From Bacteroidales bacterium (GTDB lineage Bacteria; Bacteroidota; Bacteroidia; Bacteroidales; UBA932): a stretch of DNA of 50,527 bases. Position numbers and translations under genes: made by a program. Shown here piece by piece: positions 1 through 7,784 of this stretch (the first letter of the stretch is position 1; the number at the start of each line of letters is the position of its first letter). The DNA lies in assembly GCA_028724885.1 (NCBI GenBank), contig JAQYTJ010000007.1:1-50527 (forward strand), read 5' to 3'. The notes below the pieces were generated by a model. It saw nothing but the letters and a program-made list of their open reading frames with translations. It had not been told where the DNA came from and searched no databases.

Positions 1-161
1 ATCAGCTCACGGAGAAGGAAGATCATCAGGTCGGGGAATCGCTCATCGCCGAAGAGTTTCTTGAACACGGTGTCGGTGATGATGTCGGCGTATTTTTGGA
101 GGAGGACCATCTCATGGACCTGCCGCCCGCGGAACGAGTCCGGATAGCTAAGCTTTGTCAT
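1..161 (-). CDS. Rpn-family PD-(D/E)XK nuclease/transposase-like protein, N-terminal part
   Basis: A minus-strand reading frame starts at ATG 161 and runs off the left edge, so only about 53 residues are visible. The stretch YADIITDTVFKKLFGDE followed by a hydrophobic helix (FPDLMIFLLREL) matches the N-terminus of the Rpn / PDDEXK_2 family, where the usual text is like 'FTDFGFKKLFG...NKDLLIDFLNELL'. Known members are recombination-promoting nucleases, often multicopy and scattered near mobile DNA. The catalytic residues lie outside the window, so activity cannot be judged. Assignment rests on the N-terminal signature only. Confidence 0.7.
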   Translation of the reverse strand, partial: MTKLSYPDSFRGRQVHEMVLLQKYADIITDTVFKKLFGDERFPDLMIFLLREL

Positions 162-449
162 AATTAAGTTTTTTCGGCAAGATAGGCCAAGGAAACGTAA
201 AAATCTTCAGGAAAAAGAAATTCCGTGCATTAAAACAGAAATTATTTTTCTTTATGCCACGTAAAAAAATTCAGATCATCAAAAATTTTTTGCGTATGAT
301 GCCTCCTGCAATCGCCATTCGCATCTGCTGTGGCACGCTATCCACAATGCCTTAAGAAGCCGGGGTGAGGATGCTGGCTGCGACGATGTTGGAGATGAGG
401 GCGCCAGCTATGCTTTCTGACATCTCTACACGTACGTGATGTAAAGTGA
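162..449. other. Intergenic region without a convincing gene
   Basis: This 288-bp stretch separates the Rpn gene from a lipoprotein gene. It is AT-rich near 200-300 and GC-richer after 350. A 23-codon minus-strand frame (423 to 352) encodes a small hydrophobic peptide, but there is no promoter or homology I can name, so I do not call it. No RNA gene or clear terminator was recognised. Confidence 0.4.
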
Positions 450-887
450 CTATTTCACGGCATACATGACGGCGCCGATTTTCTTATCATTGCACCATAA
501 ATGTACTTTGGTGCCATAATCATCGGTAAGAAAAGAGATTATTTCCCAAGTCTGGTCTGGAACTTCAGTGACCTTGCCTCCAGTGCAGTAGGTCAGGTCT
601 CCTATGAATGTCAGGCCCTCGACAAGCTCAAAACCAGAACCTTCTCCAGCGCGAAGCATGAAATATTCGCTCATGTCGTCGTTGCCGACCCTGAACATTC
701 CACGCTTTCTATTGAAGCTCAGCTGGCAATGGGCAGCATCGTAGGACATTATCACGTTACCGTCCGACATCAGGCAGATATCCGTCTGGTTTTTGAAGTC
801 CTTTGGCGCTCCGCTGCCATCCTTGGTGCACCCCGCCGCGACGATGGCAAGGATGAATATCAATATATTGAATAGTGTTTTTTTCAT
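450..887 (-). CDS. Small hypothetical lipoprotein coupled to the M6 protease
   Basis: A 145-residue protein with a classical lipoprotein signal: MKKT, a hydrophobic core, then a lipobox ending AAGC at about residue 20, so it is probably anchored in the inner or outer membrane. The mature part has paired cysteines and no domain I recognise. Its ATG overlaps the TGA of the upstream M6 metalloprotease (ATGA at 884-887), implying coupled translation and a shared transcript. By inference it may be a partner, substrate or inhibitor of the protease; nothing in the sequence proves that. Confidence 0.75.
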   Translation of the reverse strand: MKKTLFNILIFILAIVAAGCTKDGSGAPKDFKNQTDICLMSDGNVIMSYDAAHCQLSFNRKRGMFRVGNDDMSEYFMLRAGEGSGFELVEGLTFIGDLTYCTGGKVTEVPDQTWEIISFLTDDYGTKVHLWCNDKKIGAVMYAVK

Positions 888-3079
888 TTTACAGTCACTG
901 TTTTAATTATTTTCTCAGTCGTGCCATCTTCGTAAGTTACGGCTGCCTTCAAGATGCCGCTCTCTGTCAAAGTCCAGTAGCAATCGTCTTCGAGGCTTAT
1001 CGCCGTGCCATTCAAGGTCCATTTTACTGTGCCCTTTTCCTGCAGGTTCGCCACCCTTAGAGGTAGCCTTGATCCAGAGCTATAAGAGCCATCGGAATTC
1101 CTACCGGAAACAGGCAAGATGATGTAAGGCTGAGTACCTGGCATCACATCCTTAGTCGACAAGACGCCGCTATATTCTTTGCTTTTGTTGCCAGAAGAAT
1201 CGGTGAAATATATATTCAATGAATATTCCGTAGCATGGCTCAGGTAATCCGCAAGATAAGCGTACTTGCCTTTTTCGTATGGCTTTACTTCCACCGCCTC
1301 GCTTGTGGAATCTTTTTTCGCTACGACGATGTAAGCTGAGCCGTCATAGGTCGTGTCGCTGCAGCTCCAGTTGATTATGACAGCGTCCTGATAAATGTCT
1401 GTGGCATTCACTACTGGTTCCATGTCAAGTTCGCTGCCACTCTCAATCAAAGTCAGGCTTGCCGTCTCGCCATTCAAAGCAATGTTGCCAATCTTGTATT
1501 TTGGTTCTTTTCCATTCCACATTGAATATTTCGAATTCGAGTCTTTATTGAGGAAAGTTGTCGTGCCAACAGGAAAATACGGTAGAGCATCGGTAGAGTT
1601 TCTGTGGGTGATCATATCTGCGCAAGGGTGTGCCGGGTTTGCGTTCACTACATTCGCAGTCCAACGTTGCGCGGCAGTAAGATTTCCTTCAGCATTGTTC
1701 TCGGACATATCCACATGATAGACCCCGATGCCATGATTTATTTCTTTCAGATATGCGTTCCAGCCATTTGCAGTCTTATATTCAATCAGGAATACTTCAT
1801 TCGGCGTGTCAGTTCTCATAATCAGGTACGGATGTCCGCTGCCGTTGACGGGCTGCAATGTGATTCCGCCTTTCGTTGAGACTGTAGTGGAGCTTCCCAG
1901 GCCAAGTACATAATAATCAATTGCATTATAACCTATCGGGCAGTCGCCATCGTAGCAGTAGCACCCTGCAGCCATCACGGAGGTTACCATCCATGCAGGC
2001 TCGTAGTTTCCACCACTTTCACTTTCATCTGTGTCGTAGATGTCCATCAGTCCCAGATTATGGCTTAGCTCGTGACAGAATACTCCAATGTCCGAGATTT
2101 TTGATTCTGTCCCACGGCATTCGCAACAGATATTGTAACCAGCTATTTTTACCCCATCCAAGGTTAAATCAGCTCCTTCATATTCCAAATTCCATTGGTG
2201 CGACCAGATGCAGTCTTCACCGCCGCCTGACTCTTCTCCATTGCCGGCCATGATCAGGCTCACCGCATCCACTTTACCATCCCTGTCGGCATCGTATTGC
2301 GAGAAATCTACGCCTGCTTGGTCAGCCAGCTCGCATGCCTCCATCAATGCTTTGTATGCATTCGCATCGTCATTGCCCCCATAATATGCACGTTTCTTAG
2401 AGAGTCTTACGATTGTAGGCGCTATGTCAAATTGAAAATCGTAGAATTCACCTAGCTGGTCATTGAAATAGTCGCTAACGCTGCCGTAATTGTTATAGCC
2501 TTCCTGAGTGAACATGTTCACGAATTGTTGCCTCGTATGGGAGTATGCCACGTCAGCATATTCACCGAGGATGACAAGCACTTTCATCCGCTTCTTCGTG
2601 TCCTCCTGTGGATTGATGCTCTGCATCTCTAGCGTCCTCTGCTGGAGTTGCTGTCTCTGGAGAGCCATCTGACGAATCTGCTGCTTCTTAAGAGCCATCT
2701 GGCGAATGATTTGTCGAGGAATATATTGGCTGGCATTCAGGATGCTCGATTGCGCTTTCTTGTCACCGACAGCATAACCGGAATTGCTCATCGTTCCATC
2801 AGGCTCGTACAAGGCGTAGCAGATAGTGCCGTCAATGCTCCTCGTGACAGCGTGGCCGCTTATGTCGGTCATGTAATGTCCGAATTCGTCGCCGTGAATT
2901 CTTATCTGGATCTTCGTCCCATCAGGCTGAGTCACAGTTATAGGCCACGGATATGCCGGCCTCGCATCGGCCTTCTGCCACAGTGGCAGCAGGAGCATCA
3001 TTGCCAGGATTAATTTCGCTGCCGCAAATCGGCCTTTCGTAACGGTGAAGCAGCCTATCATATTTCTAGTGTCAGTCAT
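884..3079 (-). CDS. Secreted M6-family zinc metalloprotease (immune inhibitor A-like)
   Basis: A 731-residue secreted protein. A long N-terminus carries a hydrophobic segment (about residues 20-39) ending before ADAR, a plausible signal peptide. The zinc motif HELSH at residues 336-340 is followed by NLGLMD, as in M6 peptidases (HExxHxxGxxD). An Asp-rich stretch DADRDGKVD (about 263-271) looks like a calcium site. A Gln/Arg-rich helix (about 122-155) with two copies of a short 'IRQMAL' unit sits between propeptide and catalytic domain. The C-terminal 200 residues look like beta-sandwich (fibronectin/Ig-like) domains. Family members degrade host or environmental proteins. The start at 3079 gives an unusually long n-region, so a downstream Met (for example residue 7 or 27) could be the true start. 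Confidence 0.85.
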   Translation of the reverse strand: MTDTRNMIGCFTVTKGRFAAAKLILAMMLLLPLWQKADARPAYPWPITVTQPDGTKIQIRIHGDEFGHYMTDISGHAVTRSIDGTICYALYEPDGTMSNSGYAVGDKKAQSSILNASQYIPRQIIRQMALKKQQIRQMALQRQQLQQRTLEMQSINPQEDTKKRMKVLVILGEYADVAYSHTRQQFVNMFTQEGYNNYGSVSDYFNDQLGEFYDFQFDIAPTIVRLSKKRAYYGGNDDANAYKALMEACELADQAGVDFSQYDADRDGKVDAVSLIMAGNGEESGGGEDCIWSHQWNLEYEGADLTLDGVKIAGYNICCECRGTESKISDIGVFCHELSHNLGLMDIYDTDESESGGNYEPAWMVTSVMAAGCYCYDGDCPIGYNAIDYYVLGLGSSTTVSTKGGITLQPVNGSGHPYLIMRTDTPNEVFLIEYKTANGWNAYLKEINHGIGVYHVDMSENNAEGNLTAAQRWTANVVNANPAHPCADMITHRNSTDALPYFPVGTTTFLNKDSNSKYSMWNGKEPKYKIGNIALNGETASLTLIESGSELDMEPVVNATDIYQDAVIINWSCSDTTYDGSAYIVVAKKDSTSEAVEVKPYEKGKYAYLADYLSHATEYSLNIYFTDSSGNKSKEYSGVLSTKDVMPGTQPYIILPVSGRNSDGSYSSGSRLPLRVANLQEKGTVKWTLNGTAISLEDDCYWTLTESGILKAAVTYEDGTTEKIIKTVTVK

Positions 3080-3184
3080 ATCTTCCTAATAAATAGAATT
3101 AATATATTTTCGTAAAATTATCCCAAATTTGGCTATTTTTCAAATATTTCAGGTAATGCATAAATCTAGGATCAGGGAAAAACA

Positions 3185-3219
3185 AAAAAGTTGCGTACCT
3201 TGTTGATATGCAACTTTTT
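3185..3219 (-). terminator. Rho-independent terminator downstream of trpB
   Basis: Inverted arms AAAAAGTTGC and GCAACTTTTT enclose a 15-nt loop, with A-run and T-run on the two sides, so it could work in either direction. It lies about 55 nt after the trpB stop on the minus strand and before the M6 gene. Confidence 0.6.
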
Positions 3220-3274
3220 CTCTGCAGAATAGCTAGCCGCTGACGCTAGGCCCTGTGGAAATCTTCAGGATGAA

Positions 3275-4639
3275 CTATTTATTCAGCGCATCTGCTGACT
3301 TGATGTATTTCTGCAGTTCTTCATCGGAGATGTTGTAGTTGCGCATCTCACCCGAGAAGTACTTGTCATATGCGCTCATGTCTACCATTCCATGGCCGGA
3401 GAGGTTGAATAGAATTGTCTTTCCCTCGCCGATTTCTTTGCATTTCAGGGCTTCCTTGATTGTTGCGGCGATGGCATGGCAGGATTCCGGAGCAGGGATA
3501 ATGCCTTCCGTCCTTGCGAACAGCACTCCAGCATTAAATGAGTCCAGCTGCTCGACATCAACAGCTTCCATAAATCCGTCTTTCATAAGCTGAGACATGA
3601 TGACTCCTGCACCATGATAGCGAAGGCCGCCTGCGTGAATGGAGGCTGGTTTGAAATCGTGGCCTAGGGTGTACATAGGCAGCAACGGAGTGAGTCCGGC
3701 CTCATCGCCGAAGTCATATTCAAATTTTCCTCTTGTCAGCTTAGGGCATGATGCTGGTTCAGCAGCGATGAAGCGAGTTTTCTTCCCTTCCTGAATATTA
3801 TGCCTCATGAATGGGTATGTTATGCCGCTGAAATTCGAGCCTCCGCCGAAGCAGGCTATAACTATGTCTGGATATTCCCCGGCAAGCTCCATCTGTTTTT
3901 CCGCCTCCAGTCCGATGACCGTCTGGTGCAGGCACACATGGTTCAGTACAGAGCCTAAGGTGTATTTGCAGTTCGGAGTCGAGACAGCAAGCTCGATGGC
4001 TTCGGAGATAGCGCAGCCCAGCGAGCCTTGGTCATTGGGATTGGCCGTGATTATGTCCTTCCCGGCTCTGGTTGACATAGATGGCGAAGGAGTTATCGTG
4101 GCTCCGAATGTCTCCATGATGGAACGCCTGTAGGGTTTTTGTTCGTAGCTGACCTTAACCATGTACACGGCGCACTCTAGGCCGAATTTCTTGGCGGCAT
4201 ACGAAAGAGCTCCGCCCCATTGGCCTGCGCCAGTTTCCGTTGTGATGTTGGTGATTCCTTGCTGCTTGGCATAATAAGCCTGAGCAAGGGCAGAGTTCAG
4301 TTTATGAGATCCCGCAGGAGACACGCTTTCATTCTTGAAATATATATGCGCCGGAGTGCCTAGGGCGGCCTCTAAATCATAAGCTCTGACCAGGGGTGTG
4401 CATCTGTAGACGGCATATTGCTCTCTCACGGGATCAGGAATAGGAATCCACTCGTCTTTTTGATTCAATTCTTGGTTTGCGCATTCCTCGCAAAAGATGG
4501 GGTAGAGGTCCTGTGGCTTAAGTGCTTCATGGGTCGCTGGATTTAGGATTGGCAAAGGTTTGTTGGGCATTACAGCCTGCATGTTGAACCATGCCGTGGG
4601 GATTTCGCTCTCTGGGAGCAAGAATTTCTTCTGTTTCAT
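3275..4639 (-). CDS. trpB: Tryptophan synthase beta chain, TrpB2 type
   Basis: A 454-residue PLP enzyme of fold type II that joins indole and L-serine to make tryptophan. The PLP lysine is K113 in the motif GSHKLNS, and the phosphate-binding loop is FGGGSNFSG. The length and the N-terminal extension before the catalytic core match the TrpB2 subfamily (TIGR01415) rather than the roughly 400-residue TrpB1 that pairs tightly with TrpA. No trpA or other trp gene is beside it, as is usual for TrpB2, which often acts alone in indole salvage. It is a single-gene unit between two terminators. Confidence 0.93.
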   Translation of the reverse strand: MKQKKFLLPESEIPTAWFNMQAVMPNKPLPILNPATHEALKPQDLYPIFCEECANQELNQKDEWIPIPDPVREQYAVYRCTPLVRAYDLEAALGTPAHIYFKNESVSPAGSHKLNSALAQAYYAKQQGITNITTETGAGQWGGALSYAAKKFGLECAVYMVKVSYEQKPYRRSIMETFGATITPSPSMSTRAGKDIITANPNDQGSLGCAISEAIELAVSTPNCKYTLGSVLNHVCLHQTVIGLEAEKQMELAGEYPDIVIACFGGGSNFSGITYPFMRHNIQEGKKTRFIAAEPASCPKLTRGKFEYDFGDEAGLTPLLPMYTLGHDFKPASIHAGGLRYHGAGVIMSQLMKDGFMEAVDVEQLDSFNAGVLFARTEGIIPAPESCHAIAATIKEALKCKEIGEGKTILFNLSGHGMVDMSAYDKYFSGEMRNYNISDEELQKYIKSADALNK

Positions 4640-4670
4640 TCGTTTATTAGATAATAATTTTAAATATACG

Positions 4671-4696
4671 AAAAAAGGCCGGCTCTGTGGCCGACC
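4671..4696 (-). terminator. Rho-independent terminator after sdhC
   Basis: On the minus strand a GGTCGGCC/GGCCGGC-type stem (one mismatch) with a 5-nt loop is followed directly by TTTTTT. It lies 28 nt after the sdhC stop, closing that transcript before trpB. Confidence 0.75.
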
Positions 4697-4723
4697 TCAT
4701 AATTTTCTTCAAAGGTTACTCGA

Positions 4724-5416
4724 TTACATTAGTGCTTGTGCTTGGAAAAATCCATTAAGCGCCACTATTATGAAAGCGAGAACAATCAGCGTTGCGACCA
4801 CTATGCCGATTACCTTCAGCCTCTTGAACCAGACTCCATTACTCCAGCCTACGGTTTGGAACATGCTCCAGAATCCATGTGTCAGGTGGAACCAGATGGC
4901 CACGAACCAGATTATGTAGAGCAGGAGGATCCACCATCGTCCGAAATAATTCATCAGAAGGAGATAAGGGTCAACGCGTTCGGCTCCCAGAAAATCTTGG
5001 AGCTGCATGTTTGCCCAGAAGTGGGTGAGATGGATGAAGAGGATGCCTAGAACTATGATTCCCAGCACGAACATGTTCTGGGATGCCCAAGAATCAGCGG
5101 AGCCTTTGCGGCCTGCTTCATAACGTTTGAGACCTCCGCGGGCTTGTACGTTCTTCCAAGAAATCCATATCCCGTAGACGATGTGAATAATGAAGCCTAA
5201 CGCAAGGACTGGCACCATAATGGTCACTATTGGGAGCGACATGAAATCGCATCCCTTCGCAAACAGGCCGTCGGGTGCTCCGAATTTGCCTGTGAAGCTG
5301 TCAATCACGGAAAAGAAGTTGATGGTGACATGCAATCCGAGGAAGATGATTAGAAAAGCTCCGCTCACTGCTTGAATGAACTTTCTTCCGATGGAATAAT
5401 GAAATGCGTTAGCCAT
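4724..5416 (-). CDS. sdhC: Succinate dehydrogenase/fumarate reductase cytochrome b558 subunit
   Basis: A 230-residue integral membrane protein with five hydrophobic segments and histidines at the ends of helices (GLHVTINF, FIIHIVYG, FIHLTHFW, IWFHLTHGFW) suited to binding two haems. This is the pattern of the b558-type SdhC/FrdC family (TIGR02046), which anchors the flavoprotein and iron-sulfur subunits and exchanges electrons with menaquinone. In this phylum the gene normally heads an sdhC-sdhA-sdhB operon. Here it is followed by a strong terminator and trpB, so the soluble subunits must be elsewhere. It starts only 18 nt after the end of tRNA-Met on the same strand, suggesting shared transcription. 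Confidence 0.92.
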   Translation of the reverse strand: MANAFHYSIGRKFIQAVSGAFLIIFLGLHVTINFFSVIDSFTGKFGAPDGLFAKGCDFMSLPIVTIMVPVLALGFIIHIVYGIWISWKNVQARGGLKRYEAGRKGSADSWASQNMFVLGIIVLGILFIHLTHFWANMQLQDFLGAERVDPYLLLMNYFGRWWILLLYIIWFVAIWFHLTHGFWSMFQTVGWSNGVWFKRLKVIGIVVATLIVLAFIIVALNGFFQAQALM

Positions 5417-5434
5417 TACAGTAATAATTTGTAG

Positions 5435-5508
5435 TAGCGGGAGTGGGGCATGATCCCACGACCTCCGGATTATGAATCCGACGCTCTAACCAGCTGAGCT
5501 ACCCCGCC
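5435..5508 (-). tRNA. tRNA-Met (CAU)
   Basis: On the minus strand a full cloverleaf can be drawn: acceptor GGCGGGG paired with TCCCGCT, D-arm GCTC/GAGC, anticodon stem TCGGA/TCCGG with loop TTCATAA (anticodon CAT), variable AGGTC, T-arm GTGGG/CCCAC, discriminator A. The acceptor starts with a G-U pair. It reads as elongator Met; a tRNA-Ile2 with modified C34 cannot be fully excluded. No CCA is encoded. Confidence 0.95.
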
Positions 5509-5517
5509 TTATCTGAG

Positions 5518-5613
5518 AGGGCTGTGCCCCCCCTAATACCTCCGCGGCCTTTCCGTATTTGTTTGGATGTGCGCCTCGCAAATACCCGGCCCGGCCGGTC
5601 GCGTGACCGCGAC
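5518..5613 (-). repeat. Diverged, inverted copy of the 110-bp tandem repeat unit
   Basis: Between the two tRNA genes, this stretch aligns with the reverse complement of the 110-bp unit repeated at 30893-31219. Shared blocks include the GC-rich end with a C-run, CCGCGGC, AATACCCGGCC and the near-palindrome GGTCGCGTGACC. Identity is interrupted by small indels, so this is an old copy. Confidence 0.6.
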
Positions 5614-5644
5614 GTGAAGCTTCGTCCCCCACAAGGCCTTTCAT

Positions 5645-5684
5645 CAAAAAGGCACGGACGGTTGCCCGGCAAACGCCCGTGCCT
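5645..5684 (-). terminator. Rho-independent terminator between tRNA-Gln and tRNA-Met
   Basis: On the minus strand AGGCACGG pairs with CCGTGCCT across an 18-nt loop and is followed by TTTTT. It lies 3 nt downstream of tRNA-Gln, so the two tRNAs are probably separate transcripts. Confidence 0.65.
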
Positions 5685-5687
5685 AAA

Positions 5688-5760
5688 GTTGAGATAGAAG
5701 GATTCGAACCCTCACTGACAGAGCCAGAATCTGTAGTGCTACCATTACACCATATCTCAA
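5688..5760 (-). tRNA. tRNA-Gln (CUG)
   Basis: Minus-strand cloverleaf: acceptor TTGAGAT/ATCTCAA, anticodon stem ACAGA/TCTGT with loop TTCTGGC (anticodon CTG), T-loop TTCGAAT. The TGGTGTAATGG D-arm region is typical of tRNA-Gln. CCA is not encoded. A consensus promoter lies directly upstream (5795-5825). Confidence 0.95.
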
Positions 5761-5794
5761 TTATGACGACCGCAGTCAACCTGCAATCGGTTTG

Positions 5795-5825
5795 CAAAAA
5801 TATAGATTAATCCTGAAATGTCAAA
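5795..5825 (-). promoter_or_regulatory. Bacteroides-type promoter of tRNA-Gln
   Basis: On the minus strand TTTG (5825-5822), exactly 19 nt, then TATTTTTG (5802-5795) match the -33/-7 consensus TTTG-N19-21-TAnnTTTG. The predicted start is 25-30 nt upstream of tRNA-Gln. A plus-strand -7 box (TACTTTTG, 5846-5853) for the neighbouring pseudogene lies just beyond it, so the promoters were divergent. Confidence 0.65.
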
Positions 5826-5869
5826 ATTTGTTTAAGAATAATTCATACTTTTGCAAAAACAACAACGTG

Positions 5870-6530
5870 ATGAAGAAATTCTGTGCAATATTCGTGATCT
5901 CCCTTATTGCTGTCGAGGCTGTCGAGGCAAGGAAGTCCATTATCGGCATATCGACTTCATCTGCAAACGGAAGAAGCGACACGAAGCTAAGATATTCGGC
6001 GAGAGCGTGCTTAATTTCACCGTCCAGGTCAACGGACTCTGCGACACCAGCGACATCCTTTTGATGCGCGCTTCCCTGAAGCACAGGAAAATTATCCTAG
6101 CAATTTGCTGAGGTGCACAGTCGCTGAATATATCATTGGGCGGCAATCTTTATCAGGATCTACCTATCCAGATGCCCTATGGCGTGCCTCATAGAGACAC
6201 CACGCATACGATATTCATAGATGCCGGCTCAAAGCTAGGGAACATCATGAGCGCAGCCGGATTTGAAGCAAGCAAGGATGGGAACGGTTTGTTCAATGAA
6301 TATATTGCATTGACAGTCAATTCGTACCCTTATCAGGCGATTAAGCTAGCAGCTCCGTGGCTGAGAGTGATAGCGAAGGCTCCGGATGGCATTTCGTCGT
6401 CGAAGTCCATTTCCATCCTGAGATTCCTGCCAGCAAAGGCGCCTTCTCTGGCAGAAGCTATTCGAGGCTTTTGTCCGCTGCTCAAGGTATGAGCAGTCAT
6501 TCTTGCGAAATGAAGATGCGTTGTAGTTAG
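5870..6530 (+). pseudogene. Decayed class I glutamine amidotransferase (peptidase C26, gamma-Glu-GABA hydrolase family)
   Basis: The remains of one gene are spread over several frames. It starts with a signal peptide (MKKFCAIFVISLIAVEAVEA) and the family's N-terminal IIGIS motif. After a frameshift and an apparent internal deletion comes LLMRASLKHRKIILAIC, where the nucleophile Cys is followed by an in-frame TGA (6109-6111) at the place of the usual Arg in GICRG. Then GAQSLNISLGGNLYQDLP and VNSYPYQAIKL follow, and after another frameshift VEVHFHPE, the region of the catalytic His and Glu. Convergent overlap with the glycosyltransferase stop is 4 nt. The many lesions make function very unlikely. 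Intact relatives hydrolyse gamma-glutamyl amides, and a signal peptide on them is common in Bacteroidota. Confidence 0.85.
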
Positions 6531-7288
6531 GCATGCCATCGTGCCTTAGCTAGCAGCCTGCGAGGATGACCATAAAGGATGGCGAGCACGCAGAGGACGA
6601 TGTTGAGGATTGTTATGCGCAGGAAGTCCCGGAATGGGCGGAAGTGGGTGATGCGCTGGGACTGGGGTGGGTAGTAGACTTGAATGGGAATTTCCTGGAT
6701 GTAAACGCCTTTCCAGCATTGGAACACCAGCAGTTCCAGTTCGGCTTCATAACGGCTCGTGAGCAAAGCCATTGAGCCAAGCTTGCGTAGCTGGTAGAGG
6801 CGGAACCCACATTGGGTGTCAGAGAGCCTCTTTCCAGTCTGGACTTTGAACCAAAAATTCGAGAACCTGTTCGCGAAGGTGTTCCCGCCTGGCATATTCT
6901 CGTGTCGTAAATTTCTGCATCCTACGAGCATAGAGTCTGGGTGCATGTCAAGAGCGGCTGCGAATGCTGGGATGTCTTCCGGGTAGTGTTGCCCGTCAGA
7001 GTCTAAAGTGATTGCTCGCTCGAAGCCGAGCGATGCGGCAGCACGTAACCCCGTCTTCAGCGCCTGTCCTTTCCCTCGATTTCGGTCATGCATGATTACC
7101 CTGGAGGAAATACCTTGCAAAGCCGATGCAGAGCCGTCTGTGCTGCCGTCGTCCACAACGATGACGTTGTAGCAGAATTTCAATGCCCTTTCAGCGACAT
7201 CGCGCACCGTCCCCACATTGTCATAGCAAGGAATGATTACGCAGCATTTAAGCCGCTTCAAGATATTCATCGTGTCGGTTGGCGACAT
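6527..7288 (-). CDS. Family 2 glycosyltransferase (dolichol-phosphate mannosyltransferase-like)
   Basis: A GT-A fold transferase of about 253 residues. It shows CVIIPCYDN at the start, the nucleotide-binding VVDDGSTDGS and the metal-binding LDSDGQHYPED, then a C-terminal hydrophobic stretch that could sit on the membrane (ITILNIVLCVLAILYG). It is the last gene of the polyene operon, where GT2 genes are common and probably decorate or anchor the lipid. The frame is open to 7345, which would overlap the FabZ-like gene by 47 nt. The ATG at 7288 leaves a 10-nt gap and a normal N-terminus, so I prefer it; 7312 and 7270 are alternatives. Confidence 0.85.
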   Translation of the reverse strand: MSPTDTMNILKRLKCCVIIPCYDNVGTVRDVAERALKFCYNVIVVDDGSTDGSASALQGISSRVIMHDRNRGKGQALKTGLRAAASLGFERAITLDSDGQHYPEDIPAFAAALDMHPDSMLVGCRNLRHENMPGGNTFANRFSNFWFKVQTGKRLSDTQCGFRLYQLRKLGSMALLTSRYEAELELLVFQCWKGVYIQEIPIQVYYPPQSQRITHFRPFRDFLRITILNIVLCVLAILYGHPRRLLAKARWHA

Positions 7289-7298
7289 GTATGTTGAA

Positions 7299-7784
7299 TC
7301 AGATGATGGCATATTCAAGAAACATTTTGCTTCGGATGCCGTCATGGGCGGAAATTTCCAATGTGGTGGTAGCTGTGCCGTCGGAGGCTTTAATATTCGT
7401 AAATGAATATGTTACCTCGTCATCTGGATAGATTGGCGCTATGAATTTTAGGTTCGAGACGGAACTGAGCCTGAGAGTTGGCGTGTTGGCAGGGCTTTTG
7501 GCTGGCTGCATGCTGCGGAGGCTCTTTTGAAGCAGTTCGGTCGCCACCCTCACTTGGATGGCGCCAGGGGTGATGGGGTATCCTGGGAAATGGGCTTTGA
7601 ATATGTCGTTATCTGGGAGGAGCTGGATTCGGAAACTTAGCTCCTGAATCAAGTTCAGGATGACGGTAGGGGGATTGCTCAGGACGACGGTGGTAAATCG
7701 TCTGGAATTATCTTCGCCACTGATGACAGCGTGTGGATGCTGGACTTCTTTCAGCATATGATAGAAACATCCTTCAAGCTTCAT
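7299..7784 (-). CDS. FabZ/FabA-like hotdog dehydratase with an inserted palindromic peptide
   Basis: A 161-residue hotdog protein with the dehydratase signature HFPGYPITPGA, so probably a 3-hydroxyacyl-ACP dehydratase (or thioesterase-like variant) for the polyene chain. Directly before the expected 'LLPDNDIF.AHFPG' segment there is an extra block, roughly SNPPTVILNLIQELSFRIQ, whose DNA is a perfect hairpin and matches the 3' half of an element seen in the ketosynthase genes (see 7639-7688). The start overlaps the LolA stop by 4 nt. In APE clusters this role is that of the ApeI/ApeP-type dehydratases. Confidence 0.8.
   Translation of the reverse strand: MKLEGCFYHMLKEVQHPHAVISGEDNSRRFTTVVLSNPPTVILNLIQELSFRIQLLPDNDIFKAHFPGYPITPGAIQVRVATELLQKSLRSMQPAKSPANTPTLRLSSVSNLKFIAPIYPDDEVTYSFTNIKASDGTATTTLEISAHDGIRSKMFLEYAII
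7639..7688 (-). repeat. Short form of in-frame palindromic element inside the FabZ-like gene
   Basis: On the minus strand TCCTGAA-CTTGA-TTCAGGA forms a perfect 7-bp hairpin, preceded by a second TCCTGAGC block. It aligns with the 3' half of the 104-bp elements at 10608-10711 and 12735-12838 and is read in the same frame (VILNLIQEL here, IILNSIQDL in the hotdog-ketosynthase fusion gene). Confidence 0.65.

Noticed and set aside
352..423. 23-residue minus-strand frame MSESIAGALIS...
   Set aside because: Too short, no promoter, no family recognised.
5486..5797. 103-residue open frame on the minus strand
   Set aside because: It runs through both tRNA genes and the diverged repeat; no protein features.
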